From Saonia flava (lineage in GTDB: Bacteria; Bacteroidota; Bacteroidia; Flavobacteriales; Flavobacteriaceae): a stretch of 64,000 nt of DNA. Made by a program: the position numbers and the translations under genes. Location: assembly GCF_011927795.1 (NCBI RefSeq), contig NZ_JAATJJ010000001.1, positions 558,001 to 622,000 of the forward strand, written 5' to 3'. Under the pieces are notes generated by a model. The model ran no database searches and was not told where the DNA came from. It saw only the letters and a list, made by a program, of their open reading frames with translations. Below are positions 47,412 through 56,861 of the stretch, in pieces (positions within the stretch are counted from its first letter, which is position 1; each line of letters starts with the position of its first letter).

Positions 47412-47469
47412 TCTGTTTGCAGAACAAAAGGCAAAATCGTAATATTACGAACAAACCAAGTAAATATAT

Positions 47470-48957
47470 ATGCAAAGTCAGAATATCAACCCAACAGAAC
47501 CTCAAAACGAAAATGTTGTAGAAAATAAAGAACTTAATATTTGGGAAGCCTTGATTCCTGTTATTGCCTTGGTGGGCATGCTTTTTTACAATGTCTATTT
47601 TGCGTTTGGTGACGATGCTTTGAGCGGCAGCAACCAGTTTATTCTACTTTTGGGTGCCGCAGTAGCTGCCATTGTTGGTTTCTTTAATAAAGTATCCTAT
47701 AAACAGATGTTGGAAGAAGTGGCAGAAAATGTAAAATCGACCACAGGTGCTCTTCTTATTTTACTATTTGTTGGATCTCTGGCGGGAACTTGGCTTATTA
47801 GCGGCATTATCCCTTCCATGATCTATTATGGTTTAAAAATCTTGAATCCTTCTATATTTCTTCCGGCTTGCGTTGTAATATGCGCCATTATTTCCATTGC
47901 CACAGGAAGTAGTTGGACCACTTCTGCTACTGTTGGTATTGCATTGATAGGTATTGGTAATGCGTTGGGCATCAACCCTGGAATGACGGCGGGTGCCGTG
48001 ATTTCTGGAGCCTATTTTGGAGATAAAATGTCTCCCCTTAGCGACACCACCAATTTAGCACCTGCGATGGCGGGTGGGGAACTGTTTAGCCATATAAAGT
48101 ACATGACCTATACCACGGTTCCAACTATAGCGGTCACACTTATCATATTTATAGGTATTAGCCTTTCTTTGGATGTTAGTGGTAGTACAGATACAAGCAG
48201 TATGCTTAATGCCATTAAAGCTTCTTTTAATATTAGCCCTTGGTTGTTTTTGGTTCCTGTTGTTGTTGTCCTTATGATTATTAAGAAGACCCCGCCCCTA
48301 GTAGCTTTAATGGTCGGTACTTTGTTGGGGGGCATATTTGCATTGATCTTTCAACCAGAAATTGTTGCCAATATTACAGGAAGTTCCAAATTGGATTTTT
48401 TATCTGGCTACAAAGGCATTATGACAGCAATGACAGTGGATACATCTGTGGAAACAACAAATACAGTTTTAAATGATTTGTTCTCGTCTGGAGGTATGAG
48501 TGGTATGCTTGGAACCATTTGGCTAATTGTTTGCGCAATGGTCTTTGGTGGCGTTATGGATGCTATTGGGGCATTATCAAGAATTAGTGGAGCCATTCTT
48601 AATCTTTTTGATTCCATTTTTGGCCTATTTTTAAGCACCGTAATAAGTTGTGTTGGTTTAAACGCTATTGCGTCCGACCAGTATTTAGCAATTGTAATTC
48701 CCGGTAGAATGTATGCCAAGGCATTTAAGGACAAGGGGTTGGCTCCAGAAAATTTAAGCCGAACTTTAGAAGATTCTGGTACAGTAACTTCCGTTTTGAT
48801 TCCATATAATACATGTGGTGCGTATCAATCTGGGGTTTTGGGCGTTGATACCCTGTCCTACGCGGGCTATGCATTCTTTAATTGGATGAGTCCAATAACA
48901 ACGCTTATTTTTGCTGGCTTCAGAATAAAAATAAAACAACTGGCGTCATCTAAATAA
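47470..48957 (+). CDS. NhaC-family Na+-coupled transporter
   Basis: This 495-residue protein has about 12 TM segments. Signature stretches are ATGSSWTTSATVGIALIGIG, AYFGDKMSPLSDTTNLAPAM and the C-terminal TVTSVLIPYNTCGAYQSGVL. The family holds Na+/H+ antiporters but also MetT, a proposed methionine transporter, and malate/lactate antiporters. Coupling with a trans-sulfuration lyase and an Lrp regulator favours an amino-acid role, though this is inferred. Confidence 0.88.
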   Translation: MQSQNINPTEPQNENVVENKELNIWEALIPVIALVGMLFYNVYFAFGDDALSGSNQFILLLGAAVAAIVGFFNKVSYKQMLEEVAENVKSTTGALLILLFVGSLAGTWLISGIIPSMIYYGLKILNPSIFLPACVVICAIISIATGSSWTTSATVGIALIGIGNALGINPGMTAGAVISGAYFGDKMSPLSDTTNLAPAMAGGELFSHIKYMTYTTVPTIAVTLIIFIGISLSLDVSGSTDTSSMLNAIKASFNISPWLFLVPVVVVLMIIKKTPPLVALMVGTLLGGIFALIFQPEIVANITGSSKLDFLSGYKGIMTAMTVDTSVETTNTVLNDLFSSGGMSGMLGTIWLIVCAMVFGGVMDAIGALSRISGAILNLFDSIFGLFLSTVISCVGLNAIASDQYLAIVIPGRMYAKAFKDKGLAPENLSRTLEDSGTVTSVLIPYNTCGAYQSGVLGVDTLSYAGYAFFNWMSPITTLIFAGFRIKIKQLASSK

Positions 48958-48983
48958 TAAGAGAGAACTACTCTATTCAATAT

Positions 48984-49011
48984 TTTGTTTCATTTATATT
49001 CTTTAATTTCG
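48984..49011 (+). promoter_or_regulatory. candidate sigma-ABfr promoter for tpx
   Basis: TTTG (48984-48987) and TAATTTCG (49004-49011), one base off the Bacteroidota -7 element TAnnTTTG, are 16 bases apart. The -7 element ends 22 bases before the tpx start. Spacing is slightly shorter than consensus. Confidence 0.4.
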
Positions 49012-49033
49012 CAGAGAATTAAAACACTATGCA

Positions 49034-49540
49034 ATGGCAATCGTAACCTTAAAAGGAAATAAATTAAATACTATAGGCTCATTACCCACAATTGGTAGTT
49101 CTGCACCTCATTTCAGTCTAACCAAGAATGACCTATCTCAGGATAGTTTAGATAACTACAAAGGAAAAAAAGTAGTTCTTAATATTTTCCCGAGTATAGA
49201 TACGGGTACATGTGCGCAATCGGTTAGACAGTTTAACCAAGAAGCTGCAGAATTGGATAATACTGTAGTTTTATGTATCTCCAAAGACCTTCCATTTGCC
49301 CAGGCCCGTTTTTGTGGAGCGGAAGGAATTAGCAATGTTGTAATGCTTTCGGACTTTAGGGATGGTTCTTTTGGCAAAGATTACCAAGTGGAATTTACGG
49401 ATGGGCCTCTATCAAGCCTACTTTCTAGATCTATAGTGGTTATTGATGAAAACGGCACTGTTTCCTATACAGAACAAGTTCCTGAAACAGTAGACGAACC
49501 TAATTACAAAGCTGCCCTAGAAGCATTGATGGATGCCTAA
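49034..49540 (+). CDS. tpx: thiol peroxidase
   Basis: This 168-residue peroxiredoxin of the Tpx class has the peroxidatic Cys in FPSIDTGTCAQSVRQF near residue 60 and the resolving Cys in PFAQARFCGAEGISNV near residue 94. It reduces peroxides with thioredoxin. Its stop overlaps the dgkA start by 8 bases. Confidence 0.95.
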   Translation: MAIVTLKGNKLNTIGSLPTIGSSAPHFSLTKNDLSQDSLDNYKGKKVVLNIFPSIDTGTCAQSVRQFNQEAAELDNTVVLCISKDLPFAQARFCGAEGISNVVMLSDFRDGSFGKDYQVEFTDGPLSSLLSRSIVVIDENGTVSYTEQVPETVDEPNYKAALEALMDA

Positions 49541-49898
49541 AGAAAATTTTTTTGCAAATAGAATCCGTAGTGTTGGCTATGCCTTAAAGGGGGCTGTTTT
49601 ACTTATAAAAACCGAGGCAAGTATTAAGGTTCAGGTATTTATTGCCATTTTAGTCACTGCAGCAGGATTCTATTTTGAAATTTCAAGCATAGAATGGATA
49701 GTGCAATTATTGGCAATTGGGGTGGTAATGGGAGTAGAAGGCGCCAACACGGCGATTGAAAAAATGGCAGATTATATTCAGCCCAAATATGACGAAAAAA
49801 TTGGGTTCATCAAAGATGTCTCAGCTGGGGCAGTAATGTTGGTTTCCATTGTGGCTTCTATAATAGGGCTCATAATTTACATTCCAAAAATATTTTAA
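49533..49898 (+). CDS. dgkA: diacylglycerol kinase (DgkA type)
   Basis: This 121-residue integral membrane kinase has three TM segments and the signature VMGVEGANTAIEKMADYI, whose Glu residues bind ATP-Mg. N-terminal RIRSVGYALKGAVLLIKTEAS is typical of the undecaprenol-kinase/DgkA family. It recycles lipid phosphates, with either diacylglycerol or undecaprenol as substrate. It overlaps tpx by 8 bases. Confidence 0.92.
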   Translation: MPKENFFANRIRSVGYALKGAVLLIKTEASIKVQVFIAILVTAAGFYFEISSIEWIVQLLAIGVVMGVEGANTAIEKMADYIQPKYDEKIGFIKDVSAGAVMLVSIVASIIGLIIYIPKIF

Positions 49899-49923
49899 AA
49901 GCACATAACCAAAGCTTAGATTG

Positions 49924-49931
49924 TAAATTTG
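49924..49931 (+). promoter_or_regulatory. candidate -7 element for ftsK
   Basis: TAAATTTG fits the Bacteroidota TAnnTTTG -7 consensus and lies 28 bases before the ftsK ATG. I could not find a clear upstream TTTG box. Confidence 0.35.
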
Positions 49932-49959
49932 TAATTTAGTCCCAAACAATTAACACTTA

Positions 49960-52332
49960 ATGGCAAAGAAAAGAACAAAGTCAAAGCCAAAATCCAAACC
50001 CACTAAAAAAGGCTTTTCTTTTAAACTGTCCAAGCAAAACAAGATTATCCTAGGAAGCCTTCTTATTCTTCTTAGCATTGCTATGTTCTTTTCCTTTGTT
50101 TCCTTCTACTTTACTTGGCAAGATGACCAAAGTTTATTGTCAGAATTTGCCAATAGGAACCAAGAAGCCAAAAATCTATTAAATAAATTCGGGGCCAGCG
50201 TTGGACATTTTTTTATGTACCAAGGTTTTGGGCTTTCCTCTTTCATATTTCCCTTTTTAGTCTGTATAACAGGGCTTTACATGTTTTTAGGGTTAGACAA
50301 AAAGGGGTTGCTGAGCAAATGGATTTGGGGGATTGTATTTGTAATTTGGATATCCATAGCTTTAGGTTTCTTTGCAATTACCAGACCTCTTATGGGAGGT
50401 CTAATTGGTTATGAAATGAATGATTTTTTACAGGATTACACTGGAAGAATAGGTGTCCTTCTACTTCTTATGTTTGGGTTGATGATCATTTTGGTTCGCT
50501 TGTTCAAATTTACGCCCGATGGAATTGTTAATTATTTCAAGGAACAGAGAAAAACGGTAGTATCGGAATTTAATACGGATGAACCTGATGAAGAAAATGG
50601 TGTTGTATTTAAAAAAGAAGACTCGACCCCGGTAATTCTTGACACCTACACACACAAAGAGAATATTCCCAAACTCAAAAAAGAACCAAAAGATGACTTT
50701 GAAATAAAAGTTATCGAAGAAGAGGTGATTGAAGAGGAAAAGCTAGAAATGAAGGTGGAAAAAGTCACTACAGAAAAAGAGGAGACAAAAAACATTGCAG
50801 ATAAATTGGTTGCCGATTATGGCGAATTTGACCCTACTTTGGAATTGGGCAATTATAAATTCCCAACATTGGATTTATTGGAACAACATGGTGCCGGTAC
50901 AGGCATTACCATTGACCAAGATGAACTAGAAGAGAATAAGAATAAGATTGTTGACACGCTTAAGAATTATAAAATAGGAATCGCCCAAATTAAGGCAACC
51001 ATAGGGCCAACCGTGACCTTGTATGAAATTGTTCCAGAAGCCGGGGTGCGTATTTCCAAAATTAAAAATCTTGAAGATGATATTGCCCTTTCCCTAGCGG
51101 CATTGGGTATTAGGATAATTGCCCCAATCCCAGGTAAAGGAACCATAGGTATAGAAGTTCCGAACAAAAAACCATCTACCGTATCAATGCGGTCGGTCAT
51201 CGCTTCTAAAAAGTTTCAAAATTCAACAATGGAATTGCCCATTGCATTTGGAAAAACAATTAGCAATGAAACCTTTGTGGTAGACTTGGCAAAGATGCCT
51301 CACTTGCTTATGGCCGGTGCAACCGGACAGGGTAAATCGGTTGGGCTCAATGCTGTATTAACATCCCTACTGTATAAAAAACATCCCGCAGAAGTTAAGT
51401 TTATTTTGGTAGATCCCAAAAAAGTGGAATTAACTCTCTACAACAAAATAGAGCGTCATTTTTTGGCCAAGTTACCAGATTCAGAAGAGGCCATTATAAC
51501 CGACAATACCAAAGTAATACACACCCTCAATTCACTTTGTATTGAAATGGATAATAGGTACGAATTGTTGAAATTAGCTATGGTTCGAAACCTAAAAGAA
51601 TATAATACCAAGTTCAGGGCACGGAAGTTAAACCCAAATGATGGGCACAAGTTTTTGCCCTACATTGTTTTGGTCATTGATGAGTTCGCAGATTTAATTA
51701 TGACTGCTGGTAAAGAAGTGGAAACTCCTGTTGCCAGACTGGCACAATTGGCACGTGCCATTGGAATTCATTTGATAATAGCGACCCAAAGACCATCCGT
51801 TAACGTAATTACTGGCCTAATAAAGGCAAATTTTCCGGCCAGAATTGCTTTTAGGGTAACATCAAAGATAGATTCCAGAACCATTTTGGACTCTCAAGGA
51901 GCCGACCAATTAATTGGTCGTGGAGATATGCTTTTTACACAAGGAAATGACATAACTCGAATACAGTGTGCTTTTGTGGACACCCCAGAAGTGGACAAAA
52001 TAACTGCTTATATTGGCGCCCAACGTGCCTACGCAGATGCACATTTATTACCAGAGTATGTAGGTGAAGATTCTGGCACAAGTCTTGATAATAATATATC
52101 AGACAGGGATGCCATGTTTAGGGAAGCGGCTGAAGTTATTGTAATAGCACAGCAAGGCTCTGCTTCTTTAATACAGAGAAAGCTAAAATTGGGTTACAAC
52201 AGAGCAGGTAGAATTATTGACCAATTGGAAGCTGCTGGAATAGTAGGCCCTTTTGAAGGCAGTAAAGCCCGGCAAGTATTAGTTCCAGACATGTATGCCT
52301 TAGATCAATTACTGAACAATGAAATAAATTAA
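49960..52332 (+). CDS. ftsK: FtsK/SpoIIIE DNA translocase
   Basis: This 790-residue protein has four N-terminal TM segments (residues ~30-175), a short acidic linker (~200-290) and a RecA-like motor with Walker A GATGQGKSVGLNAVL and Walker B YIVLVIDEFADLI. A C-terminal gamma winged-helix (AAEVIVIAQQGSASLIQRKL) binds the KOPS-type guide sequence. It pumps chromosome dimers to XerCD at the septum. lolA follows 7 bases later. Confidence 0.96.
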   Translation: MAKKRTKSKPKSKPTKKGFSFKLSKQNKIILGSLLILLSIAMFFSFVSFYFTWQDDQSLLSEFANRNQEAKNLLNKFGASVGHFFMYQGFGLSSFIFPFLVCITGLYMFLGLDKKGLLSKWIWGIVFVIWISIALGFFAITRPLMGGLIGYEMNDFLQDYTGRIGVLLLLMFGLMIILVRLFKFTPDGIVNYFKEQRKTVVSEFNTDEPDEENGVVFKKEDSTPVILDTYTHKENIPKLKKEPKDDFEIKVIEEEVIEEEKLEMKVEKVTTEKEETKNIADKLVADYGEFDPTLELGNYKFPTLDLLEQHGAGTGITIDQDELEENKNKIVDTLKNYKIGIAQIKATIGPTVTLYEIVPEAGVRISKIKNLEDDIALSLAALGIRIIAPIPGKGTIGIEVPNKKPSTVSMRSVIASKKFQNSTMELPIAFGKTISNETFVVDLAKMPHLLMAGATGQGKSVGLNAVLTSLLYKKHPAEVKFILVDPKKVELTLYNKIERHFLAKLPDSEEAIITDNTKVIHTLNSLCIEMDNRYELLKLAMVRNLKEYNTKFRARKLNPNDGHKFLPYIVLVIDEFADLIMTAGKEVETPVARLAQLARAIGIHLIIATQRPSVNVITGLIKANFPARIAFRVTSKIDSRTILDSQGADQLIGRGDMLFTQGNDITRIQCAFVDTPEVDKITAYIGAQRAYADAHLLPEYVGEDSGTSLDNNISDRDAMFREAAEVIVIAQQGSASLIQRKLKLGYNRAGRIIDQLEAAGIVGPFEGSKARQVLVPDMYALDQLLNNEIN

Positions 52333-52339
52333 AAAATAG

Positions 52340-52984
52340 ATGAAACAATTATTTCTTTTTACAACACTTTTAATCACCTCTATATCTATAAATGCTCAAA
52401 ACTCCTCAAAAGCAAAAGCCTTGTTGGATGAGGTATACAACAAAGTAAAGAGCTACGATAATATTTATATTAATTTTAAGCATAGCCTTAATAATGAGGA
52501 AGCCAATATAAACCATGAAACCAGAGGTGATGTCACAATGGAGGGAGACAAATATCTTTTTAATTATATGGGCTCACTACAGATGTACGATGGCAATAAA
52601 GTTTACACTGTTGTTCCAGAAAACGAAGAAGTTACCATTGAGAATAAATCAGAAGATGACAACACAATAACTCCTTCAAAAATGCTCACTTTTTACAAGC
52701 AAGGGCATACCTATGCATGGGATATTCTTCAAAATGTTCAAGGAAGGAAAATTCAATTTGTAAAATTAACGCCGATTGATACCAATTCAGAAATAAAGTC
52801 TATTTTATTGGGCATTGATGTTGAAACAAAACATATTCACAAACTTATAGAGACTGGTAGTAATGGCACCAAAACAACCATTACTGTTAATTCTTTTAAA
52901 ACTGACCAAGCATTGTCAAAAACCTTGTTTACTTTTGATGAGAATAAGTATAAAGATGAAGGGTACTACATCATAAGAAGTTAG
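52340..52984 (+). CDS. lolA: outer-membrane lipoprotein carrier LolA-like protein
   Basis: This 214-residue protein has a Sec signal (MKQLFLFTTLLITSISINAQ) and a LolA-type half-barrel. YINFKHSLNNEEANINHETR and GDVTMEGDKYLFNYMG correspond to the family's first strands, with a pseudo-symmetric hydrophobic lining. LolA moves lipoproteins across the periplasm to the outer membrane. The position between ftsK and lptF is conserved in many Flavobacteriia. Confidence 0.88.
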   Translation: MKQLFLFTTLLITSISINAQNSSKAKALLDEVYNKVKSYDNIYINFKHSLNNEEANINHETRGDVTMEGDKYLFNYMGSLQMYDGNKVYTVVPENEEVTIENKSEDDNTITPSKMLTFYKQGHTYAWDILQNVQGRKIQFVKLTPIDTNSEIKSILLGIDVETKHIHKLIETGSNGTKTTITVNSFKTDQALSKTLFTFDENKYKDEGYYIIRS

Positions 52985-52987
52985 CCA

Positions 52988-54511
52988 TTGCGAATTCTAG
53001 ACCGATATATACTACATAGGTTCCTATTTAATTTTTTCAGTTCGTTTGTTATATTGATGTTTATCTTCATATTTCAAACGATTTGGCTTTTTATTGACGA
53101 CTTGGCCGGAAAAGGTTTGGACATTGTTATTATTGGTAAGTTCATATTTTATTTAATGCCCAACCTAACAGAAAAGGTTTTACCACTTACTGTTCTTCTC
53201 TCCTCCATATTGACGTTTGGGACTTTTGCCGAAAACTACGAGTTTGCGGCAATGAAGGCATCAGGAATTTCCTTGCAGAGGGCCATGTTAAGCCTAATTG
53301 TTTTCGTAGTCTTTTTAGGTGGTGTTACTTTCTTTTTTGCAAATAGCGTTATTCCAGCATCGGAACAAAAGATATACAACCTAAGAAAGAATATTGCTAA
53401 AGTAAAACCGGCAGTTGCCATTGCGGAAGGGGTTTTTAGTGATTTTGAAGGTACCGGGGAAGGAACAAATATTAAGGTCAGCCGAAAATATGGGGACAAT
53501 GACCGTTTCTTGGAAGACGTCATTATTCATAAAAAAAATAAGGTCAACGTTAATAATACGGTTATTAAAGCAAAAACAGGAGAATTGGCAAGTAGTGAGG
53601 ATTCAGATATTCTTCAACTTATTCTAAAGGATGGACATTATTATGAAGAAGTAAAATCTGATGGAAAAAGTAAAAGCAATGATGCGCTTTATCCCTTTGC
53701 CAAATCCAACTTTGAAACGTATACTATAAATATTGATTTGTCCGATTTTAACAATGTGGATTTGGAGGAAGAGGGAAATGTGAGCACGGACAAAATGAAA
53801 AACATCTCTCGTTTATCGAAAGATATAGATTCCATAAAAAAGGACAACCACAAAACCATTACGGCTTTTTCCAAAAACATTACCAACAGAATGGGAGCTT
53901 TTATTCCCAATACTCCAGACTCACTAAAGAAAAAGAAAGTTTCTACAGTAGATAGCCTTAAAAAAGCTAACGCCAAGTCATTTAGCGAGAACAATAAAAA
54001 ATCTGTGGATTCCCTTCAAGACATCATAGGGTTGGTTAAAGAGTGGCAGCAAGAACAATTATTGACTCAGGCCAAAAATTCTACTACCAACATTCTAAAC
54101 TCCATATCCGGAAGAAAAGAAGATATCGATAGGCGTTATAAAATTTATAACCTCCACATTTTATCCCTTCACAAAAAGTATGCATTGGCCTTCTCATGTA
54201 TTATTCTCTTTTTTGTGGGTGCCCCCTTAGGTGCTATTATTAGAAAAGGAGGCTTGGGATTACCCATGGTCATTGCCATTATTTTGTTCCTGACCTATTA
54301 CTTCATTGGCGTTTTTGCTGGAAATTATGCAAAGGAAGGAGCTATACACCCAATGTTGGGCGCATGGGTTTCTACATTAATAATGTTACCTTTGGGTGTT
54401 ATTTTAACCAAAAGGGCGACGGCAGATAGAGGACTTACAAGTTTTGGCAGTATTATAGATTCTATTAAAAATCTGTTCAAAAAGAAAGAAAAAGAAGAAG
54501 CTACGATATGA
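52988..54511 (+). CDS. LptF/LptG-type (YjgP/YjgQ) permease
   Basis: This 507-residue protein has three TM segments at each end (starting DRYILHRFLFNFFSSF; ending LGAWVSTLIMLPLGVILTK) around a large periplasmic part. The middle (~residues 255-355) is Lys/Ser-rich and low in complexity, making the protein longer than the ~360-residue Escherichia LptF/G. The start is TTG: the lolA stop is in the same frame two codons before it, and no ATG intervenes. It is a subunit of the LPS exporter, overlapping ribB by 4 bases. Confidence 0.88.
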   Translation: MRILDRYILHRFLFNFFSSFVILMFIFIFQTIWLFIDDLAGKGLDIVIIGKFIFYLMPNLTEKVLPLTVLLSSILTFGTFAENYEFAAMKASGISLQRAMLSLIVFVVFLGGVTFFFANSVIPASEQKIYNLRKNIAKVKPAVAIAEGVFSDFEGTGEGTNIKVSRKYGDNDRFLEDVIIHKKNKVNVNNTVIKAKTGELASSEDSDILQLILKDGHYYEEVKSDGKSKSNDALYPFAKSNFETYTINIDLSDFNNVDLEEEGNVSTDKMKNISRLSKDIDSIKKDNHKTITAFSKNITNRMGAFIPNTPDSLKKKKVSTVDSLKKANAKSFSENNKKSVDSLQDIIGLVKEWQQEQLLTQAKNSTTNILNSISGRKEDIDRRYKIYNLHILSLHKKYALAFSCIILFFVGAPLGAIIRKGGLGLPMVIAIILFLTYYFIGVFAGNYAKEGAIHPMLGAWVSTLIMLPLGVILTKRATADRGLTSFGSIIDSIKNLFKKKEKEEATI

Positions 54512-55650
54512 GTGTGACAATGGAAAAAAATATTCAGCTCAATACAATAGAAGAAGCCATCTCTGATATTAGAAATGGCAAGGTCATAATTGTAGTTGAT
54601 GATGAAAATAGGGAGAATGAGGGGGATTTTGTAGCGGCTGCCGAATTGGCAACTCCTGAGATGGTGAATTTTATGGCCTCTCATGGAAAAGGGTTAATAT
54701 GTGCTCCCCTTACTGAAAGTAGATGTACATCCTTGGGGCTCCATATGATGGTAAGTCATAATACGGATGCCTTGGAGACCGCTTTTACGGTTTCTGTTGA
54801 TCTTAGGGGAAATGGTGTCACAACAGGAATATCAGCTTCGGATAGGGCAAAAACAATAGTCGCCTTGACTGATTCCAAAACTAAATCACATGATTTAGCT
54901 AGACCAGGGCATATTTTTCCATTAGTGGCAAAAGAAGGGGGTGTTTTGCGCAGAACGGGCCATACTGAAGCTGCCATTGACTTTGCCCGTTTGGCTGGAT
55001 TAAAACCGGCTGGTGTCATAGTCGAGATTATGAACGAAGATGGCTCTATGGCCAGATTGCCGCAATTAGTAGAAGTTGCCAAAAAATTTGATTTAAAAAT
55101 AGTTTCCATAGAATCATTGGTTGCCTATAGAATGGAACACGATAGCCTTATCGAAAAAGCCAATGATTTCAATATTAAGACCCGTTTTGGAGAATTTAGG
55201 CTGCGAGCTTACAAACAAACTACCAACAATCATGTGCATATTGCATTGACAAAAGGCAACTGGGGAAAAGATGAAAAAGTGCTTACAAGAATAAATTCCA
55301 CCTTAATTAACAATGACATACTGGGCACATTGACCAACAACCCTGATCAAAAGCTGGAAGATATGTTCAATGCCATTAACAAAGAAGAGAAAGGTGCTTT
55401 TGTGTTTATAAACCAAGATTCCCAGTCATTAGATTTATTGAACCGTTTGTCCCAACTAAAAGAACTACAAAGCAACAATGAATTAAAAGCTCCAAAAATA
55501 GAAATGGATACCAAGGATTTTGGTATTGGAGCTCAGATTTTACATGACCTCAACATCAACAAAATGAGATTATTGACCAACTCTGCACAAACTAAACGTG
55601 TAGGTATGGTTGGTTATGGTTTGGAGATTGTAGAATACGTTCCTTACTAA
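54508..55650 (+). CDS. ribB: 3,4-dihydroxy-2-butanone-4-phosphate synthase with a degenerate GTP-cyclohydrolase II half
   Basis: This 380-residue protein has a RibB domain (residues ~10-208) that is intact: VVDDENRENEGDFVAAAE, HGKGLICAPLTESRC, RPGHIFPL and GHTEAAIDFARLAG. The C-terminal half keeps the GCHII outline (FGEFRLRAYKQTTNNHVHIA; MRLLTNSAQTKRVGMVGYGL). It lacks the three zinc cysteines (RVHSECLTGD...RCDCG in RibA) and the HRQEGRGIG loop. The enzyme should therefore make only the riboflavin 4-carbon unit, like the reported RibBX proteins, and a true RibA must be encoded elsewhere. Confidence 0.92.
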   Translation: MSVTMEKNIQLNTIEEAISDIRNGKVIIVVDDENRENEGDFVAAAELATPEMVNFMASHGKGLICAPLTESRCTSLGLHMMVSHNTDALETAFTVSVDLRGNGVTTGISASDRAKTIVALTDSKTKSHDLARPGHIFPLVAKEGGVLRRTGHTEAAIDFARLAGLKPAGVIVEIMNEDGSMARLPQLVEVAKKFDLKIVSIESLVAYRMEHDSLIEKANDFNIKTRFGEFRLRAYKQTTNNHVHIALTKGNWGKDEKVLTRINSTLINNDILGTLTNNPDQKLEDMFNAINKEEKGAFVFINQDSQSLDLLNRLSQLKELQSNNELKAPKIEMDTKDFGIGAQILHDLNINKMRLLTNSAQTKRVGMVGYGLEIVEYVPY

Positions 55651-55654
55651 CAAA

Positions 55655-56848
55655 CTAAATTATATTCTTTAATACAATGGCCATTTTCATGGCCCGCTCC
55701 TTTACTTCTTCTTTGGTCCATCCCAATTTTATCAAGCAAGAAATATTTCTGCCCACCCAATGGTCAGACAGTGAGAAATCAGATTTAGTGTAATCAGGCA
55801 ATTGTTCGTATACTTCTTTCGGTAATTTACCCAGAGAGGTTAGATTGGTTAAATGTGACCATTTTTTGTAATAGTGCCAATTATTATCATACCAATAGAA
55901 ACAAGCATCCAAACCAGCATGGGCCAATTCTACTGACGCCTTTTTTGCCAATTCTTCCGTAGGCATAAAGAAACTTAAAAAGGAATAATTTTCAACCCCT
56001 CCTTCTGGAACTGCCCTGAAACTAATTCCATGAATACTACTTAAAGCATTTTTTAAAATAGTATAATGTTTTTCTTGAATTTTTAAAAACTCGTCCAATC
56101 GTCCGATTTGTGCAACTCCCACGGCCGCATTAAGCTCAGAAATGCGATAGTTATATCCCAAAAAGGGATGATCCTCTGCTCCCCTATTATTTCCAACATG
56201 ATCATGTCCATGATCAGAATAATGGTCAGCATTTTTATGGAATATTGAATTATTGGTAATTACTGCCCCACCTTCACCACACGTAATGGTCTTTACATAA
56301 TCAAAAGAAAAGCAACCCAAATCTCCAAAACTTCCCAAAGGTTTCCCTTTATAACTGCCTCCAATTGCTTGGCATGCATCTTCTAACAACAATACGTTGT
56401 GCTTGGCACAAATTGCTTTTAGGGCTTCCAAATGTGCCATGGAACCACACATATGGACGGGCATCACTACCTTGGTCTTTTTATTTATAGCTTTTTCAAC
56501 AGCTGCTGGGTTCAAAGTAAGAGTATCATCCACATCCACTAAAATAGGAATGGCCCCCAAAGCCAAAACAGCTTCAAAACTGGCAACAAAGGTAAAAGTG
56601 GGCAAAATAACCTCATCCCCTGCGCCCACTCCAGCACTCGCCATTGCAATTGTCAAGGCAGCAGTACCACTGCTTACCAATTGGGTATGTTCCACTTGCA
56701 TACGCTTGGATATTGCTTTTTCCAATTCCAAAGCTTTCCAGTGTCCATTTCTCATTCCATCAAATCCATAGCGCATTAATACGCCAGAATCCAACACATC
56801 TTGTACTTGTTTTTTTTCACTATCTCCAAAAAGTTCAAATCCGGGCAT
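55655..56848 (-). CDS. DegT/DnrJ/EryC1/StrS-family aminotransferase
   Basis: This 397-residue PLP enzyme has the cofactor Lys in GCFSFDYVKTITCGEGGAVI near residue 192 and the typical LVSSGTAALTIAMASAGVGAG and LLEDACQAIGGSYKGKPLGS. Members aminate sugar nucleotides; the nearest sugar-biosynthesis gene is not in the window. Its stop is 4 bases from the convergent ribB stop. Confidence 0.93.
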   Translation of the reverse strand: MPGFELFGDSEKKQVQDVLDSGVLMRYGFDGMRNGHWKALELEKAISKRMQVEHTQLVSSGTAALTIAMASAGVGAGDEVILPTFTFVASFEAVLALGAIPILVDVDDTLTLNPAAVEKAINKKTKVVMPVHMCGSMAHLEALKAICAKHNVLLLEDACQAIGGSYKGKPLGSFGDLGCFSFDYVKTITCGEGGAVITNNSIFHKNADHYSDHGHDHVGNNRGAEDHPFLGYNYRISELNAAVGVAQIGRLDEFLKIQEKHYTILKNALSSIHGISFRAVPEGGVENYSFLSFFMPTEELAKKASVELAHAGLDACFYWYDNNWHYYKKWSHLTNLTSLGKLPKEVYEQLPDYTKSDFSLSDHWVGRNISCLIKLGWTKEEVKERAMKMAIVLKNII

Positions 56849-56861
56849 AAATATTCTTCTT

